A stretch of DNA of 64,000 nt from Amycolatopsis marina. GTDB taxonomy: Bacteria > Actinomycetota > Actinomycetes > Mycobacteriales > Pseudonocardiaceae. Shown here in pieces: positions 1 through 8,425 of the stretch. Position 1 is the first letter of the stretch. Each line of letters begins with the position of its first letter. The notes under the pieces were generated by a model. The model was not told the origin of the DNA, did not search any database, and saw nothing but the letters and a program-made list of their open reading frames with translations. The stretch spans positions 124,001 through 188,000 of the forward strand of contig NZ_FOKG01000005.1 in the NCBI RefSeq assembly GCF_900111885.1. Direction: 5' to 3'. Both the position numbers and the translations under genes were made by a program.

Positions 1-655
1 ACGCCGCTTTGATCACCTGAAGATCGTTGATCGTGATGTCGGGAATTCGAGTCTGCTCGGTGAACAGCTCCAGTGTCTCCCGAACCAGTTCGCCCTTGTC
101 GTACAGCTTGCGAGGAGTGAGCTTGATGCCCTCGGCGTACATGTCGCGCTGCAGACCCGCACCGAGCCCGGCGGGAACCGGGCCACCGATGTCGAGCCAG
201 TGCGTGATGGCGACGGCGAAACCGATCAACTGGTCCTCGTGGAAGATCGGCATCAATGTGCCCACATCGTTGACGTGACTACCACCGCGGTAGGGATCGT
301 TGTAGATCAACACGTCCCCCGGCTGGAGCCGGTCGACTCCCCAGTGCTCAATCGCCATCCGCGCGTAGAACTGGTTGATGACGTAGTGCGCGGGTGCGGC
401 ACTGGCCATGGCGATCGCGTCGAAGTCGAGATCACGTTCGAGATCGCGCGGGGCGAGCAGGCCAACGCCGAAGTCGTTGACCTCGCTGAGCAACGGACTC
501 AGTGCTGCGGTATTGATCTTGAGTTGCATCTGCAGCGACACGAAACGCAGTGCGTGCCGCAGCACTTCCGCGGTGGTGAGGTCAATCCCGTAACGCGACT
601 TGACCTCGTCGACGTCCAGCGCCACTCCGCCCGACTGCGCTTGCGTGCCGGTCAT
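1..655 (-). CDS. hyuB: Hydantoinase B / oxoprolinase family subunit, partial (C-terminus beyond window)
   Basis: The minus-strand frame stays open from an ATG at 655 to the window edge and begins MTGTQAQSGG. It carries the HyuB-type N-terminal segment with FVSLQMQLKINTAALSPLLS and later a YNDPYRGGSHVND stretch, typical of the B subunit of N-methylhydantoinase, acetophenone carboxylase and related ATP-dependent amidohydrolases or carboxylases. It partners HyuA: the hyuA stop and this start overlap as ATGA, so the two are translationally coupled. About 218 residues are visible, less than half of the usual B subunit. The exact substrate cannot be told from sequence. Confidence 0.88.
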   Translation of the reverse strand, partial: MTGTQAQSGGVALDVDEVKSRYGIDLTTAEVLRHALRFVSLQMQLKINTAALSPLLSEVNDFGVGLLAPRDLERDLDFDAIAMASAAPAHYVINQFYARMAIEHWGVDRLQPGDVLIYNDPYRGGSHVNDVGTLMPIFHEDQLIGFAVAITHWLDIGGPVPAGLGAGLQRDMYAEGIKLTPRKLYDKGELVRETLELFTEQTRIPDITINDLQVIKAA

Positions 656-2691
656 GCTCCAGCCTCCTTCAATTCCACGATGATGTCGCCGACTTCATTG
701 ACCCGGGCGACGTCTCCGGGTACCAGTACTCCGGTGTAGCTGGGCGCCTCGATAACGGCAGGGCCGTTGATGACCTGTCCCGCGGCGAGCTCGGTGGCTC
801 GGAACACCGGGCTGTTCGCGTGGGTGACTCCACCGGTCACCAGTGTCCGCCGGGTGCGCGGCTCCGCCGGCGAGCGTTCCGGTACCGGCGCCGGACGCGC
901 TGCCCGCTCACTGGTGGACACCGCTCGCACCCGCAACGCCGAGATCTGCACCGGGGCGGGGAGCTGGTATCCGAACTGCCTTCGGTGCGCGTCACCGAAC
1001 GCTTCGGTGAAGTGCTCGAAGCAGTCCTCAGTGCGACTCGGGTCCACGAGGGCAGGCAGCTCCCAACGCTGACCCAGATACATACCGTCCACAATGAACT
1101 CCGCATGCTCGGCAGCCTCTTCGCCGAGCTTCTTGCGCAGCCGCACCGCGGTGTCCCGCATCTGCGCGAAGGAGTCCTGGACCAATTCGGGGGTAGCGAT
1201 CTTCATTACCGGAATAACCTCCTCCTCGAATCCTGCGCCCTCCAACATGCCGAACGCCGAGAAGACACCGGCCAGGGCGGGGAAGACCACCGTCGGCATC
1301 TCCAGCACGCGGGCGACCTGGCTCGCGGCGAACGGACCCGCAGCGCCGTAGGCGAGCAGACCGAACTCGCGGGGGTCGACCCCGCGGTAGACGGTGAGCT
1401 GACGGACGGCCTCGGCCATGCTGTTGATCGCGATCTCGGCGATGGCGTTCGCGACCGTTGTCGCGTCCATCCCGATCTGCTCACCGAGGTTGGCCAGCGC
1501 CTGTTCGGCGGCAGCGAAATCGGGGGTGATCTCGCCACCAAGCGAGGTGTCCGCGGCCAACCAGCCCAGCACCAGTAGCGCGTCGGTCACCGCGGGCCGG
1601 GTACCACCCTTGCCATAACAGGCAGGGCCGGGTGTGCTGCCCGCACTTTCCGGACCGACGCGGAGACCACCCGCGGCATCCACGGACGCGAGGCTGCCAC
1701 CGCCCGCGCCGATGCTGTGAATCTCCAGCACCGGCATGCTCACGATCAGGTCGTGCTCGAGTTCCAGCTCCCTTTTGGTCGAAGCCCGTCCGTCGGTGAC
1801 GACCGCGACGTCGGTACTGGTGCCACCCATGTCGAAGCCGACCAGGTTGGGCATGTCCAGCAGTCGCGAGTAGGTCTGCACGCCCATGACACCGCCGACG
1901 GGACCGCTGTTGAGCGTGGTCACCGGCTTGACCCCGACCTCGGTCGGGGCACTCAGCCCGCCGTCGTTGGTCATGAACATCAGCGGAGCCTGGTATCCGG
2001 CGCCGTCCAGACGTTGCTCCACGGACGTGGTGTAGTTGGACATCAGTGGCTGCGCGTAGGCGTTGAGCACACACGTCGACGTCCGGTTGTACTCCCTGGG
2101 GAACGGCGCGATCTCCGAAGAGGTACTCACGTGCAGATCCGGGAAGTGCTTCCGGATCAGCGCGGCGGCGCGCAGTTCGTTGCCCGGGTGCTTGTAGGAG
2201 TGGGTGAAGCTGATGGCGATGCTTTCACAGCCCAGGTCAACCAGCTCCTGCGCCTCACGCAGCAACTGATCCTCATTGAGCGGGACCAGCACGGTGCCGT
2301 CTGCCAGGGTCCGCTCGCGGACCGTACGCCGCCGATACCGCTCGACGATCGGCCGCAACTCGTGCGGACGACGATAACGTGGGTCCATAATGGCATCGGG
2401 GGCGCGCCAGCCGCGGCCCATGTCCATCAGATCGCGGAAACCCTCGCTGGCGATCAGGCCGATCTCGGCGCCTCGGCGAGTGAGGATCGCGTTGAGCGCG
2501 ACAGTCGTGCCGTGCACGACCTGTCCAAGCTCGCCCTTGTCGATATCGGCCTTGCCCAGGGTGTTCAGTAGACCTGTCGCTAGGTCACCGTACGTCGTCA
2601 GCGATTTCGCGGCGACCAGGACCTGATCCCCTTCGGCTACCACCAGGTCCGTGAACGTGCCGCCTGTGTCGATTCCGATTCGTAGTGCCAC
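652..2691 (-). CDS. hyuA: Hydantoinase A / oxoprolinase family subunit (HyuA)
   Basis: This 679-residue protein is the ATP-binding A subunit of the hydantoinase/5-oxoprolinase family. The N-terminal phosphate motif GIDTGGTFTD lies at residues 6-15, a VHGTTVALNAIL segment follows, and a second ASKHA-type motif GFDMGGTSTD lies near residue 290; length matches free-standing HyuA proteins. Members carry out ATP-dependent ring opening (hydantoins, oxoproline) or ketone carboxylation together with HyuB. The GTG start at 2691 follows a GGAAGAGGAG ribosome-binding site. It is the first gene of a minus-strand unit with hyuB. Its upstream region carries two copies of the locus-wide operator-like motif, suggesting co-regulation with the lipid-catabolic genes. 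Substrate unknown. Confidence 0.88.
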   Translation of the reverse strand: MALRIGIDTGGTFTDLVVAEGDQVLVAAKSLTTYGDLATGLLNTLGKADIDKGELGQVVHGTTVALNAILTRRGAEIGLIASEGFRDLMDMGRGWRAPDAIMDPRYRRPHELRPIVERYRRRTVRERTLADGTVLVPLNEDQLLREAQELVDLGCESIAISFTHSYKHPGNELRAAALIRKHFPDLHVSTSSEIAPFPREYNRTSTCVLNAYAQPLMSNYTTSVEQRLDGAGYQAPLMFMTNDGGLSAPTEVGVKPVTTLNSGPVGGVMGVQTYSRLLDMPNLVGFDMGGTSTDVAVVTDGRASTKRELELEHDLIVSMPVLEIHSIGAGGGSLASVDAAGGLRVGPESAGSTPGPACYGKGGTRPAVTDALLVLGWLAADTSLGGEITPDFAAAEQALANLGEQIGMDATTVANAIAEIAINSMAEAVRQLTVYRGVDPREFGLLAYGAAGPFAASQVARVLEMPTVVFPALAGVFSAFGMLEGAGFEEEVIPVMKIATPELVQDSFAQMRDTAVRLRKKLGEEAAEHAEFIVDGMYLGQRWELPALVDPSRTEDCFEHFTEAFGDAHRRQFGYQLPAPVQISALRVRAVSTSERAARPAPVPERSPAEPRTRRTLVTGGVTHANSPVFRATELAAGQVINGPAVIEAPSYTGVLVPGDVARVNEVGDIIVELKEAGA

Positions 2692-2792
2692 TGCTCCTCT
2701 TCCTGTTCGGAGTTGGTACGCCGTCCGGAAAACCGGGGAACGGTGTCGGAACCACCCAGTGGGGCGACTCGTGCCCGGACACCATGTTTGCC

Positions 2793-2806
2793 TAACTGGC
2801 CAGTAA
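2793..2806. promoter_or_regulatory. Operator-like motif upstream of hyuA
   Basis: TAACTGGCCAGTAA contains the perfect palindrome ACTGGCCAGT. On the minus strand it reads TTACTGGCCAGTTA and fits the motif TTACYRGYYRGTTA that recurs before several genes of the first 24 kb. It lies about 100 bases before hyuA and is a plausible binding site for one of the two paralogous TetR regulators (inference). Confidence 0.5.
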
Positions 2807-2969
2807 AGTAGCAGGAAGACATCTGATAGGCAACGACATGGCCGCGGGAACTTTCCACTCCTGCCCTAGATGCATGGCGGTGGAAAACTTGCAGGTCAGA
2901 ACCAAGTGGAGGCGGAACGACGCACCGTCGACCTTCCAGGCGTCCACCTGCGATGAGTTGAACCAATCA

Positions 2970-2984
2970 TACTGGCTGGTAAGG
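2970..2984. promoter_or_regulatory. Second operator-like motif in the hyuA upstream region
   Basis: On the minus strand this reads CCTTACCAGCCAGTA and matches the same TTACYRGYYRGT pattern. The 388-base gap between hyuA (start 2691) and the acyl-CoA ligase stop (3080) therefore holds two candidate sites plus a terminator hairpin and no convincing gene. Confidence 0.42.
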
Positions 2985-3035
2985 AAGATTAACCATAAGG
3001 CTGGACAGTTTTGCGGATTCGCGGAACACGACGAC

Positions 3036-3070
3036 CGGTGCTCGGGCAGCGGTCAGCCACCCGAGCACCG
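3036..3070 (-). terminator. Hairpin terminator downstream of acyl-CoA ligase
   Basis: CGGTGCTCGGG (3036-3046) and CCCGAGCACCG (3060-3070) form an 11-bp stem around a 13-base loop, ten bases past the stop of the ligase gene. There is no clear T-tract, as is common in high-GC actinobacteria. Confidence 0.6.
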
Positions 3071-3079
3071 AGTCCGCGG

Positions 3080-4714
3080 TCAGGCTGCGCCGGTGGCGTT
3101 GCCGGCGCGCAGTTTGAATCGCTGGATCTTGCCGCTGGGAGTCTTCGGCAGTTCGGACACGAAGTAGACCTGCCGCGGGTAGGCGTGCGCGGCGAACTCA
3201 CTCTTGACGAGCTTCTGCAACTCCGTCACCAGTTCCGGGCCGCCCTCGACCCCTTGCCGCAGCGTCACGTATGCGGTGAGCACCTCGCCACGCAGTTCAT
3301 CCGGCGCGGCCACGACCGCGGCCTCCACCACCGCCTCGTGGGTGACCAGCACACTCTCCACATCGAACGGCCCGATCCGGTATCCGGCCATGATGATGAC
3401 GTCGTCGTCACGTGCGGAGAAGTGGAATCTGCCCTGCTCATCGCGCAAGGCCGTGTCGCCGGTGACGTACCAGCGCCCGTCGGACGTGAACCGTTCCGCC
3501 GTCTTCTCCGGCGCGTCGAGGTAACCGGCGAACCACATCGACGGGCTCTGGTGGGTATCGACAGCGAGTCGGCCGACCGTACCGGTGGGCGCGATCTCAT
3601 CACTGTCGTCGCTGAGCACCTCGCAGGACCATCCCGGGAGCGGCCTGCCCATCGACCCGGCCACCACTTCCTCACGCAGGCCGTCCCGCCACGCGTTGGC
3701 GATGACCATGCCGAGTTCGGTCTGCCCGTAGTGATCACGCACCTCGACTCCGAGCGCATCGCGGGCCCAGGTCACGACCTCTGGGGTCAGCGGCTCACCG
3801 GCCGCAGCGGCACGACGCAGCCGCACGGGCACGGCCGCACTGTCCGAAGTCTCCGGGTTCGCGCGTAACGCGCGGTAGACCGTCGGCGCGGCGGCGAAGC
3901 TGGTGACCCCGAACTTCCGCAGGACCCTCCAGCAGGTCGCCGGTGAAAACGCGCCCTGAAACAGGAGATTGCGCCTGCCGAGTGCGAGTGGTGCGAGAAC
4001 GCCGTAGTACAGCCCGTATGCCCAGCCGGGATCGGCGGCGTTCCAGTAGACATCGGTCGGCTGCACGTCCACCGCGTCGATCAGGTAGTCCTGCATCGAG
4101 GCCAGTGACCGCAACGGAATCGGGACTCCCTTCGGCACTCCCGTGGTGCCGCTGGTGAACAGCAACACGATCGTCCCTTCCGGACCGACCTCGACCGGGT
4201 CGGGAACGGGCCCAGCCGACGACAGCAACTCGTCCAAGTCGTACCAGTGCGGTCGCTCCGGTGGCCTCCCACCCACCTGGACGATCTTCCAGTCCCGCTC
4301 CCCAGTTACGGGCAGCTTCTCGGTCTGGTCGGCATCGGCGACCACCACCTTGGCGTCGGCGGCGTTCAACCGCATTTCGATGGCCGGGCGGGCAAACGCG
4401 GTGAACAGCGGCACTTGGACCGCTCCCAGTCGCCAGATGCCCAGCAGTACCGAGGGCAGGTCGGCGGACTTGCCCATCAGCACGCCCACCGAGTCGCCGC
4501 GCCCGACACCGAGACCGGCCAGCGCGGCGGCCACCCGGGCCGAGCGGTCAGCCAGTTCGCCGTATGTCAGGTCGAGAGCGTTGAGCCCATCGTCGACAAC
4601 TGTGAAGGCGACCGCATCCCGCGGATGACGATCACAGAGCAGCGTCGTGGCGCAGGTGGCGGCAGCATCGGCAGCAGACTGGACGTTCTGTTTCGTTTGG
4701 TTCATTCGTAGCAC
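3080..4714 (-). CDS. Acyl-CoA synthetase (AMP-forming, ACS/ACSM-like)
   Basis: This ANL-superfamily enzyme (544 residues) activates a carboxylic acid as acyl-AMP and then acyl-CoA. Visible motifs are the P-loop LLFTSGTTGVPKG, the YGQTELG adenine motif, the WYVTGDTALRDEQG hinge region and the C-terminal catalytic lysine motif KTPSGKIQR. The layout resembles acetyl-CoA synthetase and medium-chain ACSM ligases more than FadD long-chain ligases. The GTG start at 4714 is preferred because GAGGAAAGG sits about five bases upstream; an in-frame ATG at 4705 is the alternative. It follows the TetR gene in the same direction after about 50 bases and probably forms an operon with it. Chain length and substrate are unknown. 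Confidence 0.87.
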   Translation of the reverse strand: MLRMNQTKQNVQSAADAAATCATTLLCDRHPRDAVAFTVVDDGLNALDLTYGELADRSARVAAALAGLGVGRGDSVGVLMGKSADLPSVLLGIWRLGAVQVPLFTAFARPAIEMRLNAADAKVVVADADQTEKLPVTGERDWKIVQVGGRPPERPHWYDLDELLSSAGPVPDPVEVGPEGTIVLLFTSGTTGVPKGVPIPLRSLASMQDYLIDAVDVQPTDVYWNAADPGWAYGLYYGVLAPLALGRRNLLFQGAFSPATCWRVLRKFGVTSFAAAPTVYRALRANPETSDSAAVPVRLRRAAAAGEPLTPEVVTWARDALGVEVRDHYGQTELGMVIANAWRDGLREEVVAGSMGRPLPGWSCEVLSDDSDEIAPTGTVGRLAVDTHQSPSMWFAGYLDAPEKTAERFTSDGRWYVTGDTALRDEQGRFHFSARDDDVIIMAGYRIGPFDVESVLVTHEAVVEAAVVAAPDELRGEVLTAYVTLRQGVEGGPELVTELQKLVKSEFAAHAYPRQVYFVSELPKTPSGKIQRFKLRAGNATGAA

Positions 4715-4763
4715 CCAAACCTTTCCTCGTTGAACGGTCGGTGGTGGCGCGACGCGAGCGGGA

Positions 4764-5354
4764 TCAGCCGCCCTCGGGCTGAATAAAGCCGGAAAGCAGC
4801 CCGACCACCTGGGACAACAGCTCCTCCACGCTCACTCGGCCGCCAGGGGTGTACCAGCGCGAGATCGACAGGGCCATGCCGTTGATCAGGTTCACCGCGA
4901 CCGTGATGTCGAGATCCGCCCGCACGAAGCCGTCCTTGGCACACACCTCGAAAAGACCTGCCGCGGCGTGGTTGAGATCGCGAGCCCAGGACAGATAGTT
5001 GCGCAACGCCTGGGCCGACAGCTGGTGCTGATCGGAGAACAGCACCGCGTAGTAGGTCCGGTACCGAACCGCGGACGTGACCTGGACTCGCAGATACCGC
5101 ATGAGCTTCTCGCGCGAATCCAGATCGCTGTTGATGATCTCGTCGATACTGTGCCGCAGCGGGTAGATGACCTGCTCGACAATCGTCTCCAGCAACCAGC
5201 GTTTCGACTCGACGTACTGGTAGACGGTCGGCTTGCTCACTCCCGCCTCGGCCGCGATGTCACTGATCGTGGCTTCGACGAAGCCCTTACGCTCGAAGAC
5301 CCGCGCCGCGGCGTCGACGAGTTCCTGCACGCTTGTGGCGCGCCGTGGTGCCAT
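4764..5354 (-). CDS. TetR-family transcriptional regulator (paralogue 1)
   Basis: This 196-residue TetR/AcrR repressor begins MAPRRATSVQELVDAAARVF and has its helix-turn-helix in ISDIAAEAGVSKPTVYQYV (about residues 33-51), followed by a divergent ligand-binding half. The ATG at 5354 follows a GGGAGG site; a longer frame from 5378 would begin inside that site and is less likely. It is divergent from the thiolase gene and upstream of the acyl-CoA ligase, a typical place for a local repressor with an acyl-CoA-type ligand (inference). Its DNA-binding half is nearly identical to the regulator at 25009, so the two may read the same operators. Confidence 0.88.
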   Translation of the reverse strand: MAPRRATSVQELVDAAARVFERKGFVEATISDIAAEAGVSKPTVYQYVESKRWLLETIVEQVIYPLRHSIDEIINSDLDSREKLMRYLRVQVTSAVRYRTYYAVLFSDQHQLSAQALRNYLSWARDLNHAAAGLFEVCAKDGFVRADLDITVAVNLINGMALSISRWYTPGGRVSVEELLSQVVGLLSGFIQPEGG

Positions 5355-5379
5355 GTCGCCTCCCTTAACGCTGCTCATC

Positions 5380-5393
5380 CTAACCGGTTGGTC
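5380..5393. promoter_or_regulatory. Operator-like motif between divergent tetR and thiolase
   Basis: CTAACCGGTTGGTC contains the palindrome AACCGGTT. On the minus strand it reads GACCAACCGGTTAG and matches the recurrent ACYRGYYRGTTAG motif with one difference. It sits about 26 bases upstream of the tetR start, where autoregulation would be expected. A weaker related stretch lies at about 5462-5480, nearer the thiolase. Confidence 0.42.
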
Positions 5394-5526
5394 ATGGGTG
5401 GCTAAAGAAAATGACGGAACTTGGGCCAGTTCAATGGGAAGACATACACCCGGCTTGATACTTTACTGCATGGTGAGTTAAGTTGCCGCACTACGGCAGC
5501 GAGCCCAGGTGACGAAAGGTGATCAA

Positions 5527-6711
5527 GTGCGAGACGTAGTGATCTCAGGCGTCGGCATGACAGCATTCGGCCGGCATTCGGATCGGACGATCAGCTCACT
5601 CGCCACCGAAGCCGCCCGCGAGGCACTCACCGACGCCTGCATCGGCGACGCGCAGAGCCAGGTGGACATCGTCTACTACGGCAACGTGGCGTCCGGTCTG
5701 CTGCAGGGCCAGGAGTCGGTTCGTGGCCAGCATGCGCTGCACGGCACGGAGTTGGCCGGGGTGCCGTTGATCAACGTCGAGAATGCCTGCGCATCCGGGT
5801 CCACCGCACTGAACCAGGCATGGCTGTCCGTGGCGGCCGGGCAGGCCGAGGTCGCGGTCGCCCTCGGCGCGGAGAAGCTCAACATCGGCGACAAGAACCG
5901 GACCTTCAACGCCCTGGCCTCCGCGCTGAACCAGGAGCGTATGGACGACATCGTCACAGAGTTGGGCAGCGACGGCGTCGGTTCGGTGTTCATGGACATC
6001 TACGCCCGCTTCGCCGAGTGGTACATGGAATCGTCAGGCGCGACCCCCGAGGACTTCGCCCGAGTCGCGGTCAAGAACAGCGCGCACGGGGCACTCAACC
6101 CCAAAGCGCAGTACGGCAGGCAGCTCACTGTTGAGGAAGTGCTCAACGCCCGGAAGGTCAGCGGGTGCCTCACCGTGCCCATGTGCGCGCCGATGAGCGA
6201 TGGCGCGGCCGCTGCGGTCGTCACCACACCGGAGTTCGCCAAGCGCTGCGGGGCCTCGCCGGTTCGTCTGCGCGGCAGTGCACTGTCCGCCGGACGGCAC
6301 GGCGCCTACGGCGAACTGGTTCCGGCGACAGCGCTGCGCGCTTTCGAGATGGCCGGAGCGGATCCCCGCGACGTCGACATAGTCGAATGCCATGACGCCG
6401 CCTCCCCCGCGGAACTGATCGTGCTGGAACAACTGCGCCTGTGCGAGCCGGGCGAGGCGCCCGCACTGCTGCGGTCCGGCGCCACCAGCATCGGCGGCAG
6501 ACTGCCGGTGAACCCCAGCGGTGGGCTCCAGAGCAAAGGACATCCCCTTGGCGCGACCGGGCTCGGCCAGGTGGCCGAGATCGCCGACCAGTTGCGCGGC
6601 CGGGCCGGGCGCCGACAGGCCGGCAGCCCGACATTGGCCGTGGCCGAGAACGCGGGTGGCTATATCGGGCCGGACGCGGCGGTCGCCACCGTCACCATCC
6701 TGAGCACCTGA
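5527..6711 (+). CDS. SCPx-type thiolase family protein
   Basis: This 394-residue thiolase-superfamily protein probably cleaves or condenses acyl-CoA thioesters. The nucleophilic cysteine lies in NACASGSTAL, the usual HD motif appears as ECHDAAS, and the C-terminal glycine-rich motif is NPSGGLQSKGHPLGATG. The organisation matches the SCP-x/lipid-transfer thiolase branch used in sterol and branched side-chain degradation. The GTG at 5527 is chosen because AAAGGTGA lies five bases upstream; GTG 5509 is an in-frame alternative. It is divergent from tetR and about 95 bases before the mce operon, so it may share that operon's control. The third catalytic residue was not verified by alignment. Confidence 0.85.
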   Translation: MRDVVISGVGMTAFGRHSDRTISSLATEAAREALTDACIGDAQSQVDIVYYGNVASGLLQGQESVRGQHALHGTELAGVPLINVENACASGSTALNQAWLSVAAGQAEVAVALGAEKLNIGDKNRTFNALASALNQERMDDIVTELGSDGVGSVFMDIYARFAEWYMESSGATPEDFARVAVKNSAHGALNPKAQYGRQLTVEEVLNARKVSGCLTVPMCAPMSDGAAAAVVTTPEFAKRCGASPVRLRGSALSAGRHGAYGELVPATALRAFEMAGADPRDVDIVECHDAASPAELIVLEQLRLCEPGEAPALLRSGATSIGGRLPVNPSGGLQSKGHPLGATGLGQVAEIADQLRGRAGRRQAGSPTLAVAENAGGYIGPDAAVATVTILST

Positions 6712-6806
6712 CACCAACACGACTCACCCGGCACCGGGCCGTCCCATGCGAAACCGGCCTCGCCTAACCGTCCCGTTCAGACCTTCAGCGCACTCAGGAG
6801 GGTGCC

Positions 6807-7574
6807 ATGCCATCGAGCGCCGTCGACAGAGCGCTACAGCCGGTGGGGGGCTTCCTAGCGATGTGTCTGGACACCGCGGTCGGTATCTTCCGGCGGCCGT
6901 TCCAGCTCAGGGAGTATCTCGAGCAGACGGTGTTCATCGCCCGTGTGTCGATCGTGCCGGCCATCATGCTGACCATTCCGTTCCTCGGCGTGGTCATGTA
7001 CAACCTCAACGAACTGCTCGGCGAGATCGGGGCCATCGACTTCGCCGGTGCCGGAGTCGGCCTCGCTGTCATCCGCGAGATCGGGCCGCTGGCCAGCGTA
7101 CTGGTGGTCGCGGGAGCCGGAGCCACAGCGATCTGCGCCGACCTGGGCTCACGAAAGATCCGCGAGGAACTCGACGCCATGGAGGTACTCGGTGTCGATC
7201 CGGTGCAACGCCTGGTGGTTCCCCGCGTACTCGCCTCGGCGACCATGGCGGTCGCGCTCAACACCCTGGTCTCCGTCGTGGCGATCGTGACCGGCTACCT
7301 GCTGTCGGTTGCGGTGCAGGGGGCCAGCCCAGGGCAGTTCATCGCCAATCTGAATCTGCTGACCGGACTGCCTGATCTGATCGTGAGCACGATCAAAGCC
7401 GCGGTGTTCGGTCTCGGTGCCGGCCTGGTCGCCTGTTATCGCGGGCTCACCGCCGGCGGCGGGTCGAAAGGCGTAGGCGAAGCCGTCAATCAAACGGTCA
7501 TTCTGGCCGTGATCGTCCTGTTCGTATTCAACGTGCTGATCAGCGCCATCTACATGCAACTGGGCATCGAGTGA
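6807..7574 (+). CDS. yrbEA: YrbE/MlaE-type permease of the Mce transporter (first copy)
   Basis: This 255-residue multi-spanning inner-membrane protein is the MlaE/YrbE permease of an Mce lipid importer. The hallmark segment EIGPLASVLVVAGAGATAI followed by KIREELDAMEVLGVDP near residues 92-130 is the conserved permease-ATPase coupling region. It forms the membrane channel with YrbEB and is driven by the Mkl-type ATPase at 20736. The ATG at 6807 follows AGGAGG. It opens the mce operon and is followed one base later by yrbEB. Confidence 0.95.
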   Translation: MPSSAVDRALQPVGGFLAMCLDTAVGIFRRPFQLREYLEQTVFIARVSIVPAIMLTIPFLGVVMYNLNELLGEIGAIDFAGAGVGLAVIREIGPLASVLVVAGAGATAICADLGSRKIREELDAMEVLGVDPVQRLVVPRVLASATMAVALNTLVSVVAIVTGYLLSVAVQGASPGQFIANLNLLTGLPDLIVSTIKAAVFGLGAGLVACYRGLTAGGGSKGVGEAVNQTVILAVIVLFVFNVLISAIYMQLGIE

Positions 7575-7575
7575 A

Positions 7576-8421
7576 ATGGGTGTCGAGATGACACAGACGG
7601 TTCGCGAGCGGGTGATCGAAGCGCCGCTCAACACGACGACGAAGCTGGGCGATCAGGTCAACTTCTACGCCCGTGCGCTCGCCTGGACGCCCCTGGCGAT
7701 AACCAGGTATCGCAAGGAGATTCTTCGTCAGATCGCCGCGGTCAGTTTCGGTACCGGCGGGTTGGCGTTGATCGGCGGCACGGCCGCCGTCGTGGCCATC
7801 CTCACCGGAGCCATGGGCATCGAGATCGGCCTCCAAGGACACTCCCAGCTGACCAACGTGGGAGTCGAGGCGCTGAGCGGTTTCGTGTCGGCCTACGTCA
7901 ACACCCGAAACGGCGCCCCCCTCGTGGCCGGCATCGCGCTGGTCGCCACCGTAGGCGCCGGATTCACCGCGGAACTCGGCGCCATGCGGATCAGCGAGGA
8001 AATCGACGCGCTCGATGTGATGGCAGTGCCCTCGATCCCCTATCTGGTCACCACACGGATCATCGCCGGAATGATCGCGGTCACGCCGCTGTACGCTGTC
8101 GCGCTGATAGCGGCCTACGCGTTGACCCGAGCCACCGTCATCGTCGTGTTCGGACAGTCCGCGGGAACCTATGACCACTACTTCAGTACGTTCCTGATCC
8201 CGTCGGACATCCTCAGCTCCTATCTGACGGTGCTGGCGATGTCGGTGGTGGTGATGTGTGTGCACTGCTATTTCGGCTTCAAGGCAGAAGGTGGCCCTGC
8301 CGGTGTCGGGCTCGCCGTCGGCAAGGCGGTTCGCACCTCACTGATCGCCATCATGTTCGTCGCGCTGGCCGCGACGATCACCCTGTACGGAAACACCGAC
8401 ACCCTCCACATATCAAGGTGA
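7576..8421 (+). CDS. yrbEB: YrbE/MlaE-type permease of the Mce transporter (second copy)
   Basis: This is the second permease of the Mce complex (281 residues), with GFTAELGAMRISEEIDALDV as the coupling segment and at least five hydrophobic spans. It lies one base after yrbEA and five bases before mceA. The ATG at 7576 is given; an in-frame ATG at 7588 preceded by GGGTGTCGAG is an equally reasonable start. It probably forms a heterodimer with YrbEA. Confidence 0.94.
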   Translation: MGVEMTQTVRERVIEAPLNTTTKLGDQVNFYARALAWTPLAITRYRKEILRQIAAVSFGTGGLALIGGTAAVVAILTGAMGIEIGLQGHSQLTNVGVEALSGFVSAYVNTRNGAPLVAGIALVATVGAGFTAELGAMRISEEIDALDVMAVPSIPYLVTTRIIAGMIAVTPLYAVALIAAYALTRATVIVVFGQSAGTYDHYFSTFLIPSDILSSYLTVLAMSVVVMCVHCYFGFKAEGGPAGVGLAVGKAVRTSLIAIMFVALAATITLYGNTDTLHISR

Positions 8422-8425
8422 CACC

